Below are positions 8,041-16,776 of a DNA stretch of 64,000 nt, one piece after another. The position numbers were made by a program, and so were the translations under genes. This stretch comes from Streptomyces sp. NBC_01750 (GTDB lineage: Bacteria; Actinomycetota; Actinomycetes; Streptomycetales; Streptomycetaceae). The notes under the pieces are model-generated. The model saw only the letters and a list, made by a program, of their open reading frames with translations. It was not told where the DNA came from and did no database searches. Location: NCBI RefSeq assembly GCF_035918095.1, contig NZ_CP109137.1:3350001-3414000 (forward strand), given 5' to 3'. Numbering within the stretch: the stretch's first letter is position 1; each line of letters opens with the position of its first letter.

Positions 8041-8897
8041 CGACGCCACACCGTCGCGTGCGCCGCCGCGAAGTCGGCGAAGGAGCGCGGTGATTGACCC
8101 GTGACCTCCTCCACCGCAGGGCTGACGCGGTCCTCCGAGCCCTTGGCAATGGACCGGTCCATGCCCGCCAGCACGGCGGCGAATCCCTCGGGCATCCCGG
8201 TGGCCGCCAGCCGGTCCCGCATCGCTTCGTACGAAACGCCGCGGTGGTGGATCGGCCGGCCGGCGACGGCGGAGACGACAGCGGCGACATCGGTGTAACT
8301 CAGTGCCTCGGGGCCGGTGATGAGGTGGGCGGTGTTGTGCGGGCGCTCGTCCGCCAGCGCCCGTACGCCGACCTCCGCGATGTCCTGGACGTCGACGAAA
8401 CCGATCCGTCCGTCGTCGGCGGCCGTCACGATCTCGTCGTGGTCGCGGATGCTCCCGGCGTGGAGGTGGTCGCCGGTGAAGTTCTGCATGAACCAGGAGG
8501 GTTGGAGCACCGCCCACTCCGGGAACTGTTCGCGGACGGCCCGGTGGACCTCGCCCAGTCCGCCGTCCGTCTCGGCGATGGCCGAGGAGCTGAGCAGCAC
8601 CACGCGGCGGACTCCGGCCCGTCGCGCCTGCCGCAGGAACGGGAGCATGGGCGCGGCAGGGTCGGCGGCCGTCATGGGCGCTACGAGGTAGACGCGGCGT
8701 ACGCCGTCCAGCGCGGCGCCGTGGGTCGAGGCGTCCTCCCAGTCGAAGCACACGCCCTCGACACCTTCGGCGGAGGCAGGGGCGGGCCGTCGGGCGGCCG
8801 CTCGGACGGGGAGGCCGGCGGCGGCCAGCCCGGACACGATCCGGCGGCCGGTGTTGCCGGTGCCGCCGGTCACCAGGACTGTTTCCTTCGCGGTCAT
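8037..8897 (-). CDS. NmrA-family NAD(P)-binding oxidoreductase/sensor
   Basis: 286 residues. The N-terminal Rossmann motif is VLVTGGTGNTGRR (about 7-19). The atypical SDR fold continues with VYLVAP near residue 72 and a W-F-M-Q-N-F segment in the substrate pocket; there is no YxxxK catalytic pair, as usual for NmrA-like proteins. Relatives include azoreductase-like quinone reductases and redox sensors. The start overlaps the end of the SnoaL-like gene (ATGA), and both diverge from a TetR regulator, which probably represses them. Confidence 0.82.
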   Translation of the reverse strand: MTAKETVLVTGGTGNTGRRIVSGLAAAGLPVRAAARRPAPASAEGVEGVCFDWEDASTHGAALDGVRRVYLVAPMTAADPAAPMLPFLRQARRAGVRRVVLLSSSAIAETDGGLGEVHRAVREQFPEWAVLQPSWFMQNFTGDHLHAGSIRDHDEIVTAADDGRIGFVDVQDIAEVGVRALADERPHNTAHLITGPEALSYTDVAAVVSAVAGRPIHHRGVSYEAMRDRLAATGMPEGFAAVLAGMDRSIAKGSEDRVSPAVEEVTGQSPRSFADFAAAHATVWRR

Positions 8898-9343
8898 GCC
8901 GATGCCCCCTGCGACCCGGAACCCGCGAACGGGGCGTCGCCGCCGCCCGCGACGTCCAGAGCGACCAGCGGGTTCCAGTAGTCCCGGTAGCGGGTGATGA
9001 GGCCGTCCTTGACGGTGACGACCACGACGTACGACATCTCGAACGGCTTGCCGGTGGCCACCGCCCGCCCCTCGGCACGCATCTCGACTACGACGACCTC
9101 GGGGTCCTCGGTCCGGTGCACCTCGAGGTACGGGAAACCGGCGAGGTCGACGTGGTCCGGGTAGTGGGCCATGTAGGCGTGGACCGCGGGCTTGCCCTCC
9201 AGGAGGCGCGGCGCGCCGGGCGGGGCGAAGGGGAACTCGCAGACGCCGTCCTCGACCCACAGCTCCACCCATGCCTCGATGTCCTTGGCCAGGAGGAGTT
9301 CCAGTCCGCGCCGGAAGACGCCGGAAGGCGTGGTGTCCGTCAT
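8894..9343 (-). CDS. SnoaL/NTF2-like protein
   Basis: 149 residues of the NTF2-like fold: an N-terminal helix with L-L-L-A-K-D-I-E-A-W, the W-V-E-D-G-V-C-E-F-P-F-A-P strand and the ending Y-R-D-Y-W-N-P that typifies SnoaL-like ketosteroid-isomerase relatives. It may be an isomerase, hydrolase or binding protein for a small hydrophobic compound. First gene of the two-gene operon read leftward from the TetR operators. Confidence 0.8.
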   Translation of the reverse strand: MTDTTPSGVFRRGLELLLAKDIEAWVELWVEDGVCEFPFAPPGAPRLLEGKPAVHAYMAHYPDHVDLAGFPYLEVHRTEDPEVVVVEMRAEGRAVATGKPFEMSYVVVVTVKDGLITRYRDYWNPLVALDVAGGGDAPFAGSGSQGASA

Positions 9344-9387
9344 GGTGCGTTCCTTTTCGTACGGTCGGCAAGGTCCGCGCTAATATG

Positions 9388-9428
9388 CGGACCGTTGGTC
9401 CGGATTCAATATACGGACTGGCGGTCCG
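9388..9428. promoter_or_regulatory. Twin palindromic operators for the adjacent TetR regulator
   Basis: Two sites of identical form CGGAC-N5-GTCCG lie at 9388-9402 and 9414-9428, centred 26 bp apart, in the 108-bp gap between the divergent SnoaL-like and TetR genes. Both also extend by one or more bases of symmetry. The downstream site ends 12 bp before the AAGGAGG of the regulator, so binding would block both promoters. The spacing suggests two dimers on nearly the same helix face. Confidence 0.8.
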
Positions 9429-9451
9429 TTTTACTAGTCCAAGGAGGAACC

Positions 9452-10048
9452 GTGCCGCCCGCACGCAAGGAACGAGCCGACGCCATCCGCAACCGGGAGG
9501 CCGTACTGGCCGCAGCGGCACGCCTGTTCACCGAGCGCGGCGACCCCGACCGCGTCTCCATGGACGACATCGCCGCGGCCGCCGGAGTCGGGAAGGGCAC
9601 GCTCTTCCGCCGCTTCGGCGACCGCGTCGGACTCGTCAAAGCCCTCGTCGAGCAGCGCACCGAACAACTGCGGGCCGATGTTGTCGCGGGCCCCCCGCCG
9701 CTCGGCCCCGGCGCTCCGGCCGGCGAACGCGTCCTCGCTCTCCTCGACGCCCTGCTGCGTCTGAAGCTCGACACCCGCCCACTGATGCTCGCCCTGGAGA
9801 GCGCGGGCAGCGGCAGCCCGTACCTGAACGACACCTACGCGCTGTGGCACGCGCAGCTCGCCTCGCTCCTGGCCGATGTACGCGGCGAGCGGGACGCCGA
9901 CTTCCTCGCGCACGCCCTGCTGGCCGCCGTACGCAGCGACCTCATCGAGCACCTCACGGCGGGCGGCACCTCACCGCAGCAGATCCACGACGGAGTCGCC
10001 GCCCTCGCCCGCGCCGTCCTGGCGGCGCCCGCACCGGGCGCGGCGTAG
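9452..10048 (+). CDS. TetR-family transcriptional repressor
   Basis: 198 residues from GTG 9452 behind AAGGAGG (9441-9447). The helix-turn-helix lies at about residues 10-55 (AAAARLFTERG, then DDIAAAAGVGKGTLFRRFG). The C-terminal ligand/dimer domain is shorter than average and mostly helical. It sits next to twin palindromes and diverges from the SnoaL-NmrA operon, the standard layout for a self-regulating repressor of those genes. The inducer is unknown; the target enzymes suggest an aromatic or quinone-like compound, which is inference. Confidence 0.9.
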   Translation: MPPARKERADAIRNREAVLAAAARLFTERGDPDRVSMDDIAAAAGVGKGTLFRRFGDRVGLVKALVEQRTEQLRADVVAGPPPLGPGAPAGERVLALLDALLRLKLDTRPLMLALESAGSGSPYLNDTYALWHAQLASLLADVRGERDADFLAHALLAAVRSDLIEHLTAGGTSPQQIHDGVAALARAVLAAPAPGAA

Positions 10049-10167
10049 GAAAGATACGCACACTTTCATCACAATTACGCGACGTTCCACGACATTTACG
10101 CCGCACAACCTCAAACGGAATGCGATTCTCAGCCCCTCGGAACAGAACCATCTGCCTTGGGGGGCAC

Positions 10168-11016
10168 ATGTCAGGGAGAGGAAGTACGCGCGCGAACAGC
10201 GCGATCGCGGCCTGCGCCGTGGTGCTGGCGGCCGGGCTCGTGGGGTGTGGGGGCACCTCCGACGATGCCAAGCCCGCCGGGTCCACAACGAGCGCGGCGG
10301 CGAAGAAGGCGCCGGCGGCGACGCCTCCGCCCGAGTCGGCTCTCACACTGGTCGATGACGAGGAGAGCGCCGACTCCGCGAAGCCGGTCGTGGTGAAGGT
10401 GCTGGACAACGACACACTCACCCGCAAGGGCGGTACGCCGGGCAACCTTGAAGTCGCGCTGAATTCCGGTGAGTTCACGATCAGCCTGACCACCCTGCCG
10501 GGTCACGGCACCGCGAGGGTCGACGGGTCCACCGTCGTCTATACGTCTGCCCAGGGGTACGGCGGCGCGGACGAGTTCACGTACCAGGTGGAAGCGAAGG
10601 GCTCGCAGCCGCCGACCGGGACCGCCGTCGTACGGATCACCGTGGCCGCGCCCACGCCGACACCCACTCCCACGCCGGCAAAGGCGAAGGCGCCCGCGCC
10701 GCCCAAGGCCTATTACGCCAACTGCGACGCCGCACGGGCCGCCGGTGCCGCTCCCGTTCACGAAGGGGACCCCGGCTACGCGCCGCACCTCGACCGGGAC
10801 GGCGACGGCGTCGGCTGCGAGCCGTACAGCAGCGGTACGTCCGGAGGCAGTGGAGGCGGCGGAGACAGCGGAGGCAGTAGCGGCGGCGGGTCCGGGGACA
10901 CGTACTACGCCAACTGCGCCGCCGCACGGGCCGCCGGTGCCGCTCCCGTTCATGCCGGGGATCCCGGCTACGGCCGGCATCTCGACCGCGACGGCGACGG
11001 CGTCGGCTGTGAGTGA
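10168..11016 (+). CDS. Secreted lipoprotein with Ig-like domain and two Excalibur domains
   Basis: 282 residues. A lipoprotein signal ends in LVG-C27. Residues about 70-155 are a Big/cadherin-like beta domain with the VLDNDTL motif. A TP-repeat linker follows, then two copies of the Excalibur calcium-binding domain (about 179-216 and 245-282), each with YYANC-x-AARAAGAAP and the D-R-D-G-D-G-V-G-C-E loop, joined by a Gly/Ser linker. The Excalibur loop is an EF-hand-like calcium site closed by a disulfide. Probably a surface-anchored calcium-binding adhesin-like protein. Confidence 0.85.
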   Translation: MSGRGSTRANSAIAACAVVLAAGLVGCGGTSDDAKPAGSTTSAAAKKAPAATPPPESALTLVDDEESADSAKPVVVKVLDNDTLTRKGGTPGNLEVALNSGEFTISLTTLPGHGTARVDGSTVVYTSAQGYGGADEFTYQVEAKGSQPPTGTAVVRITVAAPTPTPTPTPAKAKAPAPPKAYYANCDAARAAGAAPVHEGDPGYAPHLDRDGDGVGCEPYSSGTSGGSGGGGDSGGSSGGGSGDTYYANCAAARAAGAAPVHAGDPGYGRHLDRDGDGVGCE

Positions 11017-11050
11017 TCTGCGTGCGGAGAGTCCCGGGCGGACCGTACCG

Positions 11051-11103
11051 CATTCCCGGTAGTCACCCGCCGGGGGCAATCGAGCGCGCGACTACCGGGA
11101 ATG
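11051..11103. terminator. Inverted repeat after the Excalibur gene
   Basis: Perfect 14-bp arms CATTCCCGGTAGTC (11051-11064) and its complement (11090-11103) around a 25-base loop, 34 bases after the stop. No U-tract, as usual in Streptomyces. Confidence 0.6.
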
Positions 11104-11202
11104 GGCATCGCCGCGGCGGCCGGGGACGGTCCACGGCCGCCGCAGGTTCGTGGTGGGAGCACGGAGAATGAGAAACCGATGAGAATTAGGGTGCACGGTT
11201 TA

Positions 11203-11243
11203 TGAAGGACGGATTAATTCCGCGGTCTTTGAGACGTCCTTCA
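11203..11243 (-). terminator. Weak inverted repeat after the COG4315 lipoprotein gene
   Basis: Eight-bp arms TGAAGGAC (11203-11210) and GTCCTTCA (11236-11243), downstream of the minus-strand stop at 11266. Could end the lipoprotein transcript. Confidence 0.4.
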
Positions 11244-11265
11244 CATGTCCTTCGGACCGGTGGAG

Positions 11266-11757
11266 TCAGGCCGCTTTCTTGATGAGCTTGCCGTCCGCCG
11301 CGATCACGAACCACTCCCCGTCCAGGCCCTGGCCGTTCACGTCCCCGGGGGTCGCGTCGCCCACGTAGTAGTACAGCGGCCAGTCTCCGTACATCGCCTG
11401 TTCCGCGCCCTCGCCGAGCTTCGTCTCCTTCAGCAGGGCGGCGTCGGTGCCGGCGCCCGCCGTCACGTCCTTCGCGGAGGTGAGGGCCGGCCAGACGGCG
11501 ATGCAGTCGGCGTCGCAATTGCTGGCGCCGGGCTTGTCCTTGGTGAATCCGTACAGCGTACGGCCCGAATCGTCGACGAGGATCTTGCCGAGCTCCGAGT
11601 CCGCGGTCTTGACGGAGGCGGTGGCCGCGGGCTTCCGCGCGGGCTTGGCCGCGTCGTCCTTGGCGGCGTCCGCCGAGCCGCCGCAGGCCGACAGTGTCAG
11701 CAGCGCGGCCGATACGAGCGGTGCCGCGAGCAGAGTTGTTTTACGGGTGCTGCGCAT
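11266..11757 (-). CDS. COG4315 secreted-repeat lipoprotein
   Basis: 163 residues. The signal peptide ends at a lipobox LSA-C25. The mature part has two copies of the PF03640 'secreted repeat': ILVDDSGRTLYGFTKDKPG followed by SNCDADCIAVWPAL, and a second copy around MYGDWPLYYYVGDATPGDV. The family is extracytoplasmic and of unknown function; the D-x2-G-x-T-L-Y segment and the C-x3-C-x3-W-P motif are typical. It is divergent from the CHRD gene with an AT-rich palindrome between them. Confidence 0.85.
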   Translation of the reverse strand: MRSTRKTTLLAAPLVSAALLTLSACGGSADAAKDDAAKPARKPAATASVKTADSELGKILVDDSGRTLYGFTKDKPGASNCDADCIAVWPALTSAKDVTAGAGTDAALLKETKLGEGAEQAMYGDWPLYYYVGDATPGDVNGQGLDGEWFVIAADGKLIKKAA

Positions 11758-11834
11758 GGTCGTTCCCCCGGTTTGGTCAGTGGGTGCGAGAGAGTGATGG
11801 TTACGCAGGGTTGTACGACGGCAACTGACCCGCG

Positions 11835-11867
11835 GTTCAAACGAATTCAAGAAATTTTCTTTTGAAC
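11835..11867. promoter_or_regulatory. AT-rich inverted repeat in a divergent promoter region
   Basis: GTTCAAA (11835-11841) and TTTGAAC (11861-11867) are perfect 7-bp arms around a very AT-rich centre containing GAATTC. It lies between the divergent lipoprotein (start 11757) and CHRD (start 11942) genes. A shared operator or a UP-like element is likely; the regulator is not in view. Confidence 0.45.
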
Positions 11868-11941
11868 GAGCCGACTGCGTGCCCCGTACTCCATCACGAC
11901 CGGCCCCATACGGAGTCGGTCCCAACGGGAGGATCAAAACA

Positions 11942-12904
11942 ATGCAGAAGCGTTATGCGGCTGTTACCGCCGCCGCAATTGTGCTTGGTGTTGCCGGTGT
12001 TACTCCGGCGCTCGCACACGGCGGCCATGACGGGCACGGGGAGCACGGATCAGCCGGCGGCCAGACCTCCGCCGGCAACGCCGGCACCTTCACCAAGCCC
12101 TCCGGCGGACACGCCCTCACCTTCGCCGCCCACCTCTCCGGCGCCAACGAGGTGCCGGTCAAGGGCGGGCCCGCCGTGAACGACCCCGACGGCAAGGCCG
12201 TTGCCCTCGTCAAGGTCAAGGGCGACCGGGTGACCTTCGCGCTGCAGTGGAAGGGATTCGTGCCGAGCCTCGGGCACATTCACCAGGGTGCCGCCGGGCA
12301 GAACGGCGATGTGAAGGTCCCGCTCTTCGGTACCGCGATGCCGGACTCCGTCCACTCGGCGGCCGGACAGGTGGCCATCACCGATGCCAAGCTGGCCAAC
12401 AGCATCCGTAGCAACCCCTCGGGGTTCTATGTGAACCTGCACAGCGCGGAGTTCCCGGGCGGTGCGGTACGAGGCCAGTTGAAGCCGCTGCACAAGAACG
12501 TCAACCCCCTCGACATCATCAAGGGCGGCAAGCTGCGGGCGCTGTCCAACGGCGACCAGGAAGTCCCGAAGAACGACGCGTCCAAGGTCGGCGACCCGGA
12601 CGGGCACGCGGTGACGTTCCTGCAGCCGAAGGGGACGAACGTCGACTACTCGCTGGCCTGGATCAACATCAAGAGCCCCACCAACGGCCACATCCACAAG
12701 GGCACGTTCGGGAAGAACGGCGACGTCGTCTTCAACTTCTTCAACCGGCCGGTGCCGGACGGGATCTTCGCGGTCTCCGGAAAGCTGGAGGGGCAGAACG
12801 CCGACGTGGTGAAGCGTGTCCGCGCCAACCCGCGGAACTACTACTCCAACATCCACACCGCCGAATTCCCGGACGGTGCGGTGCGCGGGCAGCTCTTCCA
12901 CTGA
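11942..12904 (+). CDS. Secreted protein with two CHRD domains
   Basis: 320 residues. A Sec signal peptide (1-25) is followed by a His/Gly-rich stretch (HGGHDGHGEHG) that may bind metal. Two CHRD domains follow (about 58-182 and 195-320), each with the LSGANEVP or LSNGDQEVP start, the G-H-I-H-x-G motif and the final F-P-x-G-A-V-R-G-Q-L. CHRD was first described in chordin; bacterial versions are secreted beta proteins with unproven roles. No cell-wall anchor is seen, so it is probably released. Confidence 0.88.
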   Translation: MQKRYAAVTAAAIVLGVAGVTPALAHGGHDGHGEHGSAGGQTSAGNAGTFTKPSGGHALTFAAHLSGANEVPVKGGPAVNDPDGKAVALVKVKGDRVTFALQWKGFVPSLGHIHQGAAGQNGDVKVPLFGTAMPDSVHSAAGQVAITDAKLANSIRSNPSGFYVNLHSAEFPGGAVRGQLKPLHKNVNPLDIIKGGKLRALSNGDQEVPKNDASKVGDPDGHAVTFLQPKGTNVDYSLAWINIKSPTNGHIHKGTFGKNGDVVFNFFNRPVPDGIFAVSGKLEGQNADVVKRVRANPRNYYSNIHTAEFPDGAVRGQLFH

Positions 12905-13104
12905 GCCGGGTCGAGCGGGGAGGGGTGGCCGCCGATTCCTGGGCGGTCACCCGCCGGGCGGCCAGCCGCCGGTACGGCCACCGCCGGGCGGCCGGCCCGG
13001 CCGGGGATGCCGCAGCCGATCGGGCCGGCTCGCGGCCCGCCGGCCCGTAGCCGTACTGAACACTCCCGTCCCGCCGTACGTACTCAACAGCACCTCCCCA
13101 GGTG

Positions 13105-13153
13105 GCTGGGCGCGTGACCGTACGGGTACGGCAGGACCGGTCACGCGCCCAGC
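13105..13153. terminator. Perfect 16-bp inverted repeat at the end of the DUF445 gene
   Basis: GCTGGGCGCGTGACCG (13105-13120) pairs with 13138-13153 around a 17-base loop. The right arm contains the DUF445 stop codon (13141-13143), and the CHRD gene ends 200 bases to the left, so it can stop transcription from either side. The remaining 12905-13104 is GC-rich palindromic spacer without a gene. Confidence 0.6.
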
Positions 13154-14628
13154 GCGTGTGCCACGGTGTAGATGACCAGGCCGGCCAGCGCGCCGACCAC
13201 CGTGCCGTTGATCCGGATGAACTGCAGATCGCGGCCGATGTGCGCCTCGATCTTGCGCGAGGTGTGCTCCGCGTCCCAGCTCGCGACCGTGTCCGAGATC
13301 AGCGAGGTGATCTCGGCGCGGTACGTGGTGACCACGTACACCGCCGCGTCCTCGATCCAGCCCTCCACCTTCGACTGGAGCCGGGTGTCCGTCGCCAGCC
13401 GCGCGCCCAGCGTCAGCAACGAGGCACGGGCGCGCAGCCGCAGCTCGCTGTGGTCGTCCTCCGCCGCCGAGATGATCATGCCGCGTACGGACGACCAGAC
13501 CGAGGCGATCACGTCCTGTACCTCGGAACGGGACAGCAGCTCCGACTTCATACGCTCCACCCGGGCGCGGGTGTCCGTGTCCGACTGGAGGTCGGCCGCG
13601 AAGTCGGTGAGGAAGCGGTCGATCGCGCCGCGCGCCGGGTGGCCCGGCATGTCCCGCATCTCGGTGACGAAGCGCATCAACTCCTTGTAGACACGTTCGC
13701 CGACCTTCTTGTCCACGAAGCGCGGGGTCCAGCCGGGCGCCCCGCCCTCGACCGCGTCCATCACCGAGTCCGAGTGCAGGATCAGCCAGTCGTGGGCACG
13801 GCCGAGGATCAGGTCGACGGCGCGGTGGTGTGCGCCGTCGGCGACGACCTTCTCCAGGGTCTTGCCGACGCCGGGGGCGATCTCGGCACTGTCGGCGCGG
13901 CGGGTGATCGCCTCGCCGACGACCGCCTGGACGTCGGCGTCGCGCAGCACGGTGAGCGCGCCGCGGAGCGCGGTGGACAGCTCGGCGGTGACCCGGTCGG
14001 CGTGGGCGGGCTCGGCGAGCCAGCCGCCGAGACGGGCGCCGATGCCGAGGGCGTGCAGCCGGGTCCGTACGACGTCGCCGGAGAGGAAGTTCTCACCGAC
14101 GAAGGAGCCGAGCGAGGCGCCGAGCTGGTCCTTCTTGTTCGGGATGATCGCGGTGTGCGGGATGGGCAGGCCGAGGGGGTGCCGGAAGAGCGCGGTGACG
14201 GCGAACCAGTCGGCCAGGGCGCCGACCATGCCGGCCTCGGCGGCGGCGGCGACGTAGCCGGTCCAGGGGCCGGCGCCGGAGTTCCTCGCCCAGGTGGCGA
14301 GCGCGAAGATCAGCGCGACGAGGAGGAGCATTCCGGTCGCGGTCAGCTTCATCCGTCGTACGCCGCGCTGCTTTTCGGCGTCTGCCTCGGTGTAGGCGAA
14401 GGAGGGGAGGGGGGTGTGGCGGCCGGGCCCCTCTGCCCGGCCCGCCTGCACCGACCGGCCCGGCTCGGCCGACCGGCTCAGCCGGTCCGCGTCCGCCTGA
14501 CGCGGCGGGTCCGACTCACGCGGCCGGTCCGACTCTCCTGCGCGGCCCGGATCGCCCGCCCCGCCAGGCAGCCCTCGCCCGCCCGACCGTCCCGGCTGAT
14601 CCGGCTGACCCGATTCCGTGCGTTCCAT
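13141..14628 (-). CDS. DUF445 membrane protein
   Basis: 495 residues. The first 90 are a disordered Pro/Gly/Arg-rich tail absent from the core family. A transmembrane helix (about 99-113) is followed by the conserved DUF445 segment MVGALADWFAVTALFRHPLGLP-like (written here in parts: GALADWFAV, then LFRHPLG), a long amphipathic helical domain, and a C-terminal helix (477-495). DUF445/YjiN-like proteins are inner-membrane proteins of unknown function. It is divergent from the GDSL esterase gene (about 100 bases apart). Confidence 0.85.
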   Translation of the reverse strand: MERTESGQPDQPGRSGGRGLPGGAGDPGRAGESDRPRESDPPRQADADRLSRSAEPGRSVQAGRAEGPGRHTPLPSFAYTEADAEKQRGVRRMKLTATGMLLLVALIFALATWARNSGAGPWTGYVAAAAEAGMVGALADWFAVTALFRHPLGLPIPHTAIIPNKKDQLGASLGSFVGENFLSGDVVRTRLHALGIGARLGGWLAEPAHADRVTAELSTALRGALTVLRDADVQAVVGEAITRRADSAEIAPGVGKTLEKVVADGAHHRAVDLILGRAHDWLILHSDSVMDAVEGGAPGWTPRFVDKKVGERVYKELMRFVTEMRDMPGHPARGAIDRFLTDFAADLQSDTDTRARVERMKSELLSRSEVQDVIASVWSSVRGMIISAAEDDHSELRLRARASLLTLGARLATDTRLQSKVEGWIEDAAVYVVTTYRAEITSLISDTVASWDAEHTSRKIEAHIGRDLQFIRINGTVVGALAGLVIYTVAHALGA

Positions 14629-14725
14629 CCGCTCCTCCCGTCCGCGCGCCCCGTACGCATTGTCCCTTCCTCACGTACTCCTGGGGCGCTCATGGAGTTC
14701 CCGCGCCATGCCGGATGATGTGCTC

Positions 14726-15961
14726 ATGAACAAACGCCGCGGGTACGCGACCCTCGCCGCACTCACCTCAGTGGTCGCCCTCGTCTCCGGCGCGATATAC
14801 ATCGGCGTGGGGGCCGCCCAGGGCCGGGCCGGCGTCCGTACGGCCGTCCCCGCGCCCGCGGTCTGGGTCGGGACCTGGTCCGCCGCACCCGCCAAGGCCG
14901 CCCCCGCCGTCGGAGGCCACGCCGGCCGGTCCGTACGCAATGTGGTGCACACCAGCATCGGTGGGACCGCCGCCAGGATCACCCTCTCCAACCTCCTCGG
15001 CGAGCAGCCGCTCAAGATCGCCCAGGTCTCGCTGGCCGTGCGCGCCGGCCACGGTCCCGCGGCCGTGCCCGGGACTCTGCGACGGGTGACGTTCCGGGGC
15101 GCGGGTGCCGTCACCGTCGCGGCCGGCGGGCACCGCGTGAGCGACCCGGTCGTGCTCGGGATCCCGTACGACGGCGATCTCCTCGTCACCGTGGCCACCA
15201 CCTCCCCCGGCGGGCAGGTCACCGTCCACCCGCAGGCGCGCCAGAACTCCTACGTCGCGGCCGGCGACCGTACGCAGGACGCCGGCGCAGACGCGTACAC
15301 CCGGCGGACCGGCGCGTGGCAGCACCTCACCGCCGTCGACGTCCTGACCCGGGACGCGCGCGGCGCGGTCGTCGCCATCGGCGACTCGATCACCGACGGG
15401 GTCACCTCCACCTCCGATGCCAACCGCCGCTGGCCGGACGTGGTCGCCGACCGGCTCAACCGCCACGGCAAGGACCACTACGGCGTACTCAACCAGGGCA
15501 TCAGCGGGAACCGCCTGCTGACCGACGGCCGCGGCCCCAGCACTCTCGCCCGCTTCGACCGCGATGTGCTCGCGCAGGCCGGCGTCAGGACGGTGATCGT
15601 CGCGATCGGCATCAACGACTTGCTGAGGGGTACGGACACCGGCGCCGACCGGATCACGGCCGGCTACGCCGAGCTCGCCCGGCAGGCCCACGCGCGCGGC
15701 CTCCGCGTGATCGGCGCGACCCTGATGCCCTGCGCCGGACACCGCCGCTGCACTCCGGCCCTCAATGCCGTACGCGAGAAGGTCAACGCGGCCATCCGCA
15801 CCGGCCGGATCTTCGACTCGGTCGTCGACTTCGACCGGGCGCTGCGCGATCCGTACGCACCCGACCGGCTGCGCCCGGTGTACGACTCAGGAGACCATCT
15901 CCACCCCAGCGACGCCGGCTACGCGCGGATGGCCAGGACGGTGGACCCGGCGCGGCTCTGA
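14726..15961 (+). CDS. Secreted SGNH/GDSL-family hydrolase
   Basis: 411 residues from ATG 14726, chosen because a short basic n-region (MNKRRG) then leads into a signal helix; ATG 14708 is the alternative. The catalytic serine is S221 in A-I-G-D-S-I-T-D-G; block II glycine and block III asparagine fall in QGISGNR and GINDL; the Asp/His pair is D390-H-L-H393. The first 180 residues form a beta-rich domain (VGTWSAAP start) typical of the large actinobacterial GDSL lipases. Likely a secreted lipase or esterase. Confidence 0.87.
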   Translation: MNKRRGYATLAALTSVVALVSGAIYIGVGAAQGRAGVRTAVPAPAVWVGTWSAAPAKAAPAVGGHAGRSVRNVVHTSIGGTAARITLSNLLGEQPLKIAQVSLAVRAGHGPAAVPGTLRRVTFRGAGAVTVAAGGHRVSDPVVLGIPYDGDLLVTVATTSPGGQVTVHPQARQNSYVAAGDRTQDAGADAYTRRTGAWQHLTAVDVLTRDARGAVVAIGDSITDGVTSTSDANRRWPDVVADRLNRHGKDHYGVLNQGISGNRLLTDGRGPSTLARFDRDVLAQAGVRTVIVAIGINDLLRGTDTGADRITAGYAELARQAHARGLRVIGATLMPCAGHRRCTPALNAVREKVNAAIRTGRIFDSVVDFDRALRDPYAPDRLRPVYDSGDHLHPSDAGYARMARTVDPARL

Positions 15962-16030
15962 CGCCGGGGCGACTGTGACGCCGGAGCGCGGCTCTGACGC
16001 CCCGGCGTGGCTGTGACGCCGCCGAGGGCC

Positions 16031-16726
16031 TCAGCCGAGCTCCTTGCGCTCGTCCTTCTCCAGCCTCGTCTGCTTCTCCTCGGCCCGCTCCGCCTTCAGC
16101 CGCTGCTTCTCCGCCCGGGTGCGCTTGCGTTCCACGCCCACGCCGCCCATGATCGCGAGCCCCGTGATCCTCACCCGCGGCGCCGCCGGGTCCGGATGAC
16201 CCTCGGTCTGGCCGTGCTCGCCGAAGCCGCCCATCAGGCCGATGCCGTTGACCTCGACATTCAGGTCCGGCGGTACGACGATTTGAATACCGCCCATGAT
16301 CGTGAAGCAGCGGATCACGGTCTCGCGTTCCTGGAAACGAGCCTCGCGCAGGTCGAGTTCACCGCCGCCCATCACCGTGAGGGAGGTGAACTTCCGGCCG
16401 ACCGTCCAGGTGCCCTTCCGCACGAACCTGCCCCAGAACGCGAATCCCCCGTTCGACGTCGCCGGTCCACCGACGCGCTGCGCCCAGCCGCCGGACCCCG
16501 TGGCCACCGGCGACGGCGCCGTGCCCACCGCCGGCAGGCCGCCCACCGGAAGGTCGCTGACCAGTGGAACCAACTCGCCGTGCGTGCGCGCCCTGTAGGC
16601 CGCGTCCAGGCGCTGCCCGAACTCCTCCATGTCGAGCCGCCCCTCCGCCACCGCCTCACGCAGCCGCTCGGCCACCCGTTCGCGCTCGGAGTCGGAGGCG
16701 CGCATCTCAGGGAGTTCACTCGTCAT
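16031..16726 (-). CDS. DUF1707 and LiaF-like cell-envelope protein
   Basis: 231 residues. Residues 8-60 are DUF1707 (MRASDSERERVAERLREAVAEGRL) in the form seen at the N-terminus of many Streptomyces envelope proteins. Residues 105-205 contain the LiaF/YvqF-like beta repeat with three V-M-G-G or I-M-G-G turns. The end is a Lys/Arg/Glu coiled helix. No membrane helix. LiaF-like domains sense cell-wall stress in Firmicutes; here the role is inferred. Confidence 0.8.
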   Translation of the reverse strand: MTSELPEMRASDSERERVAERLREAVAEGRLDMEEFGQRLDAAYRARTHGELVPLVSDLPVGGLPAVGTAPSPVATGSGGWAQRVGGPATSNGGFAFWGRFVRKGTWTVGRKFTSLTVMGGGELDLREARFQERETVIRCFTIMGGIQIVVPPDLNVEVNGIGLMGGFGEHGQTEGHPDPAAPRVRITGLAIMGGVGVERKRTRAEKQRLKAERAEEKQTRLEKDERKELG

Positions 16727-16776
16727 GGCGGCAGCCTAGTCAAGGCCGTCCCCGCCTCACAGTGCCGATCACGCAG

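Noticed and set aside
8037..10048. A secondary-metabolite gene cluster around the SnoaL-like and NmrA-like genes
   Set aside because: There are no polyketide, peptide or terpene synthases nearby; SnoaL-like folds are common outside such clusters.
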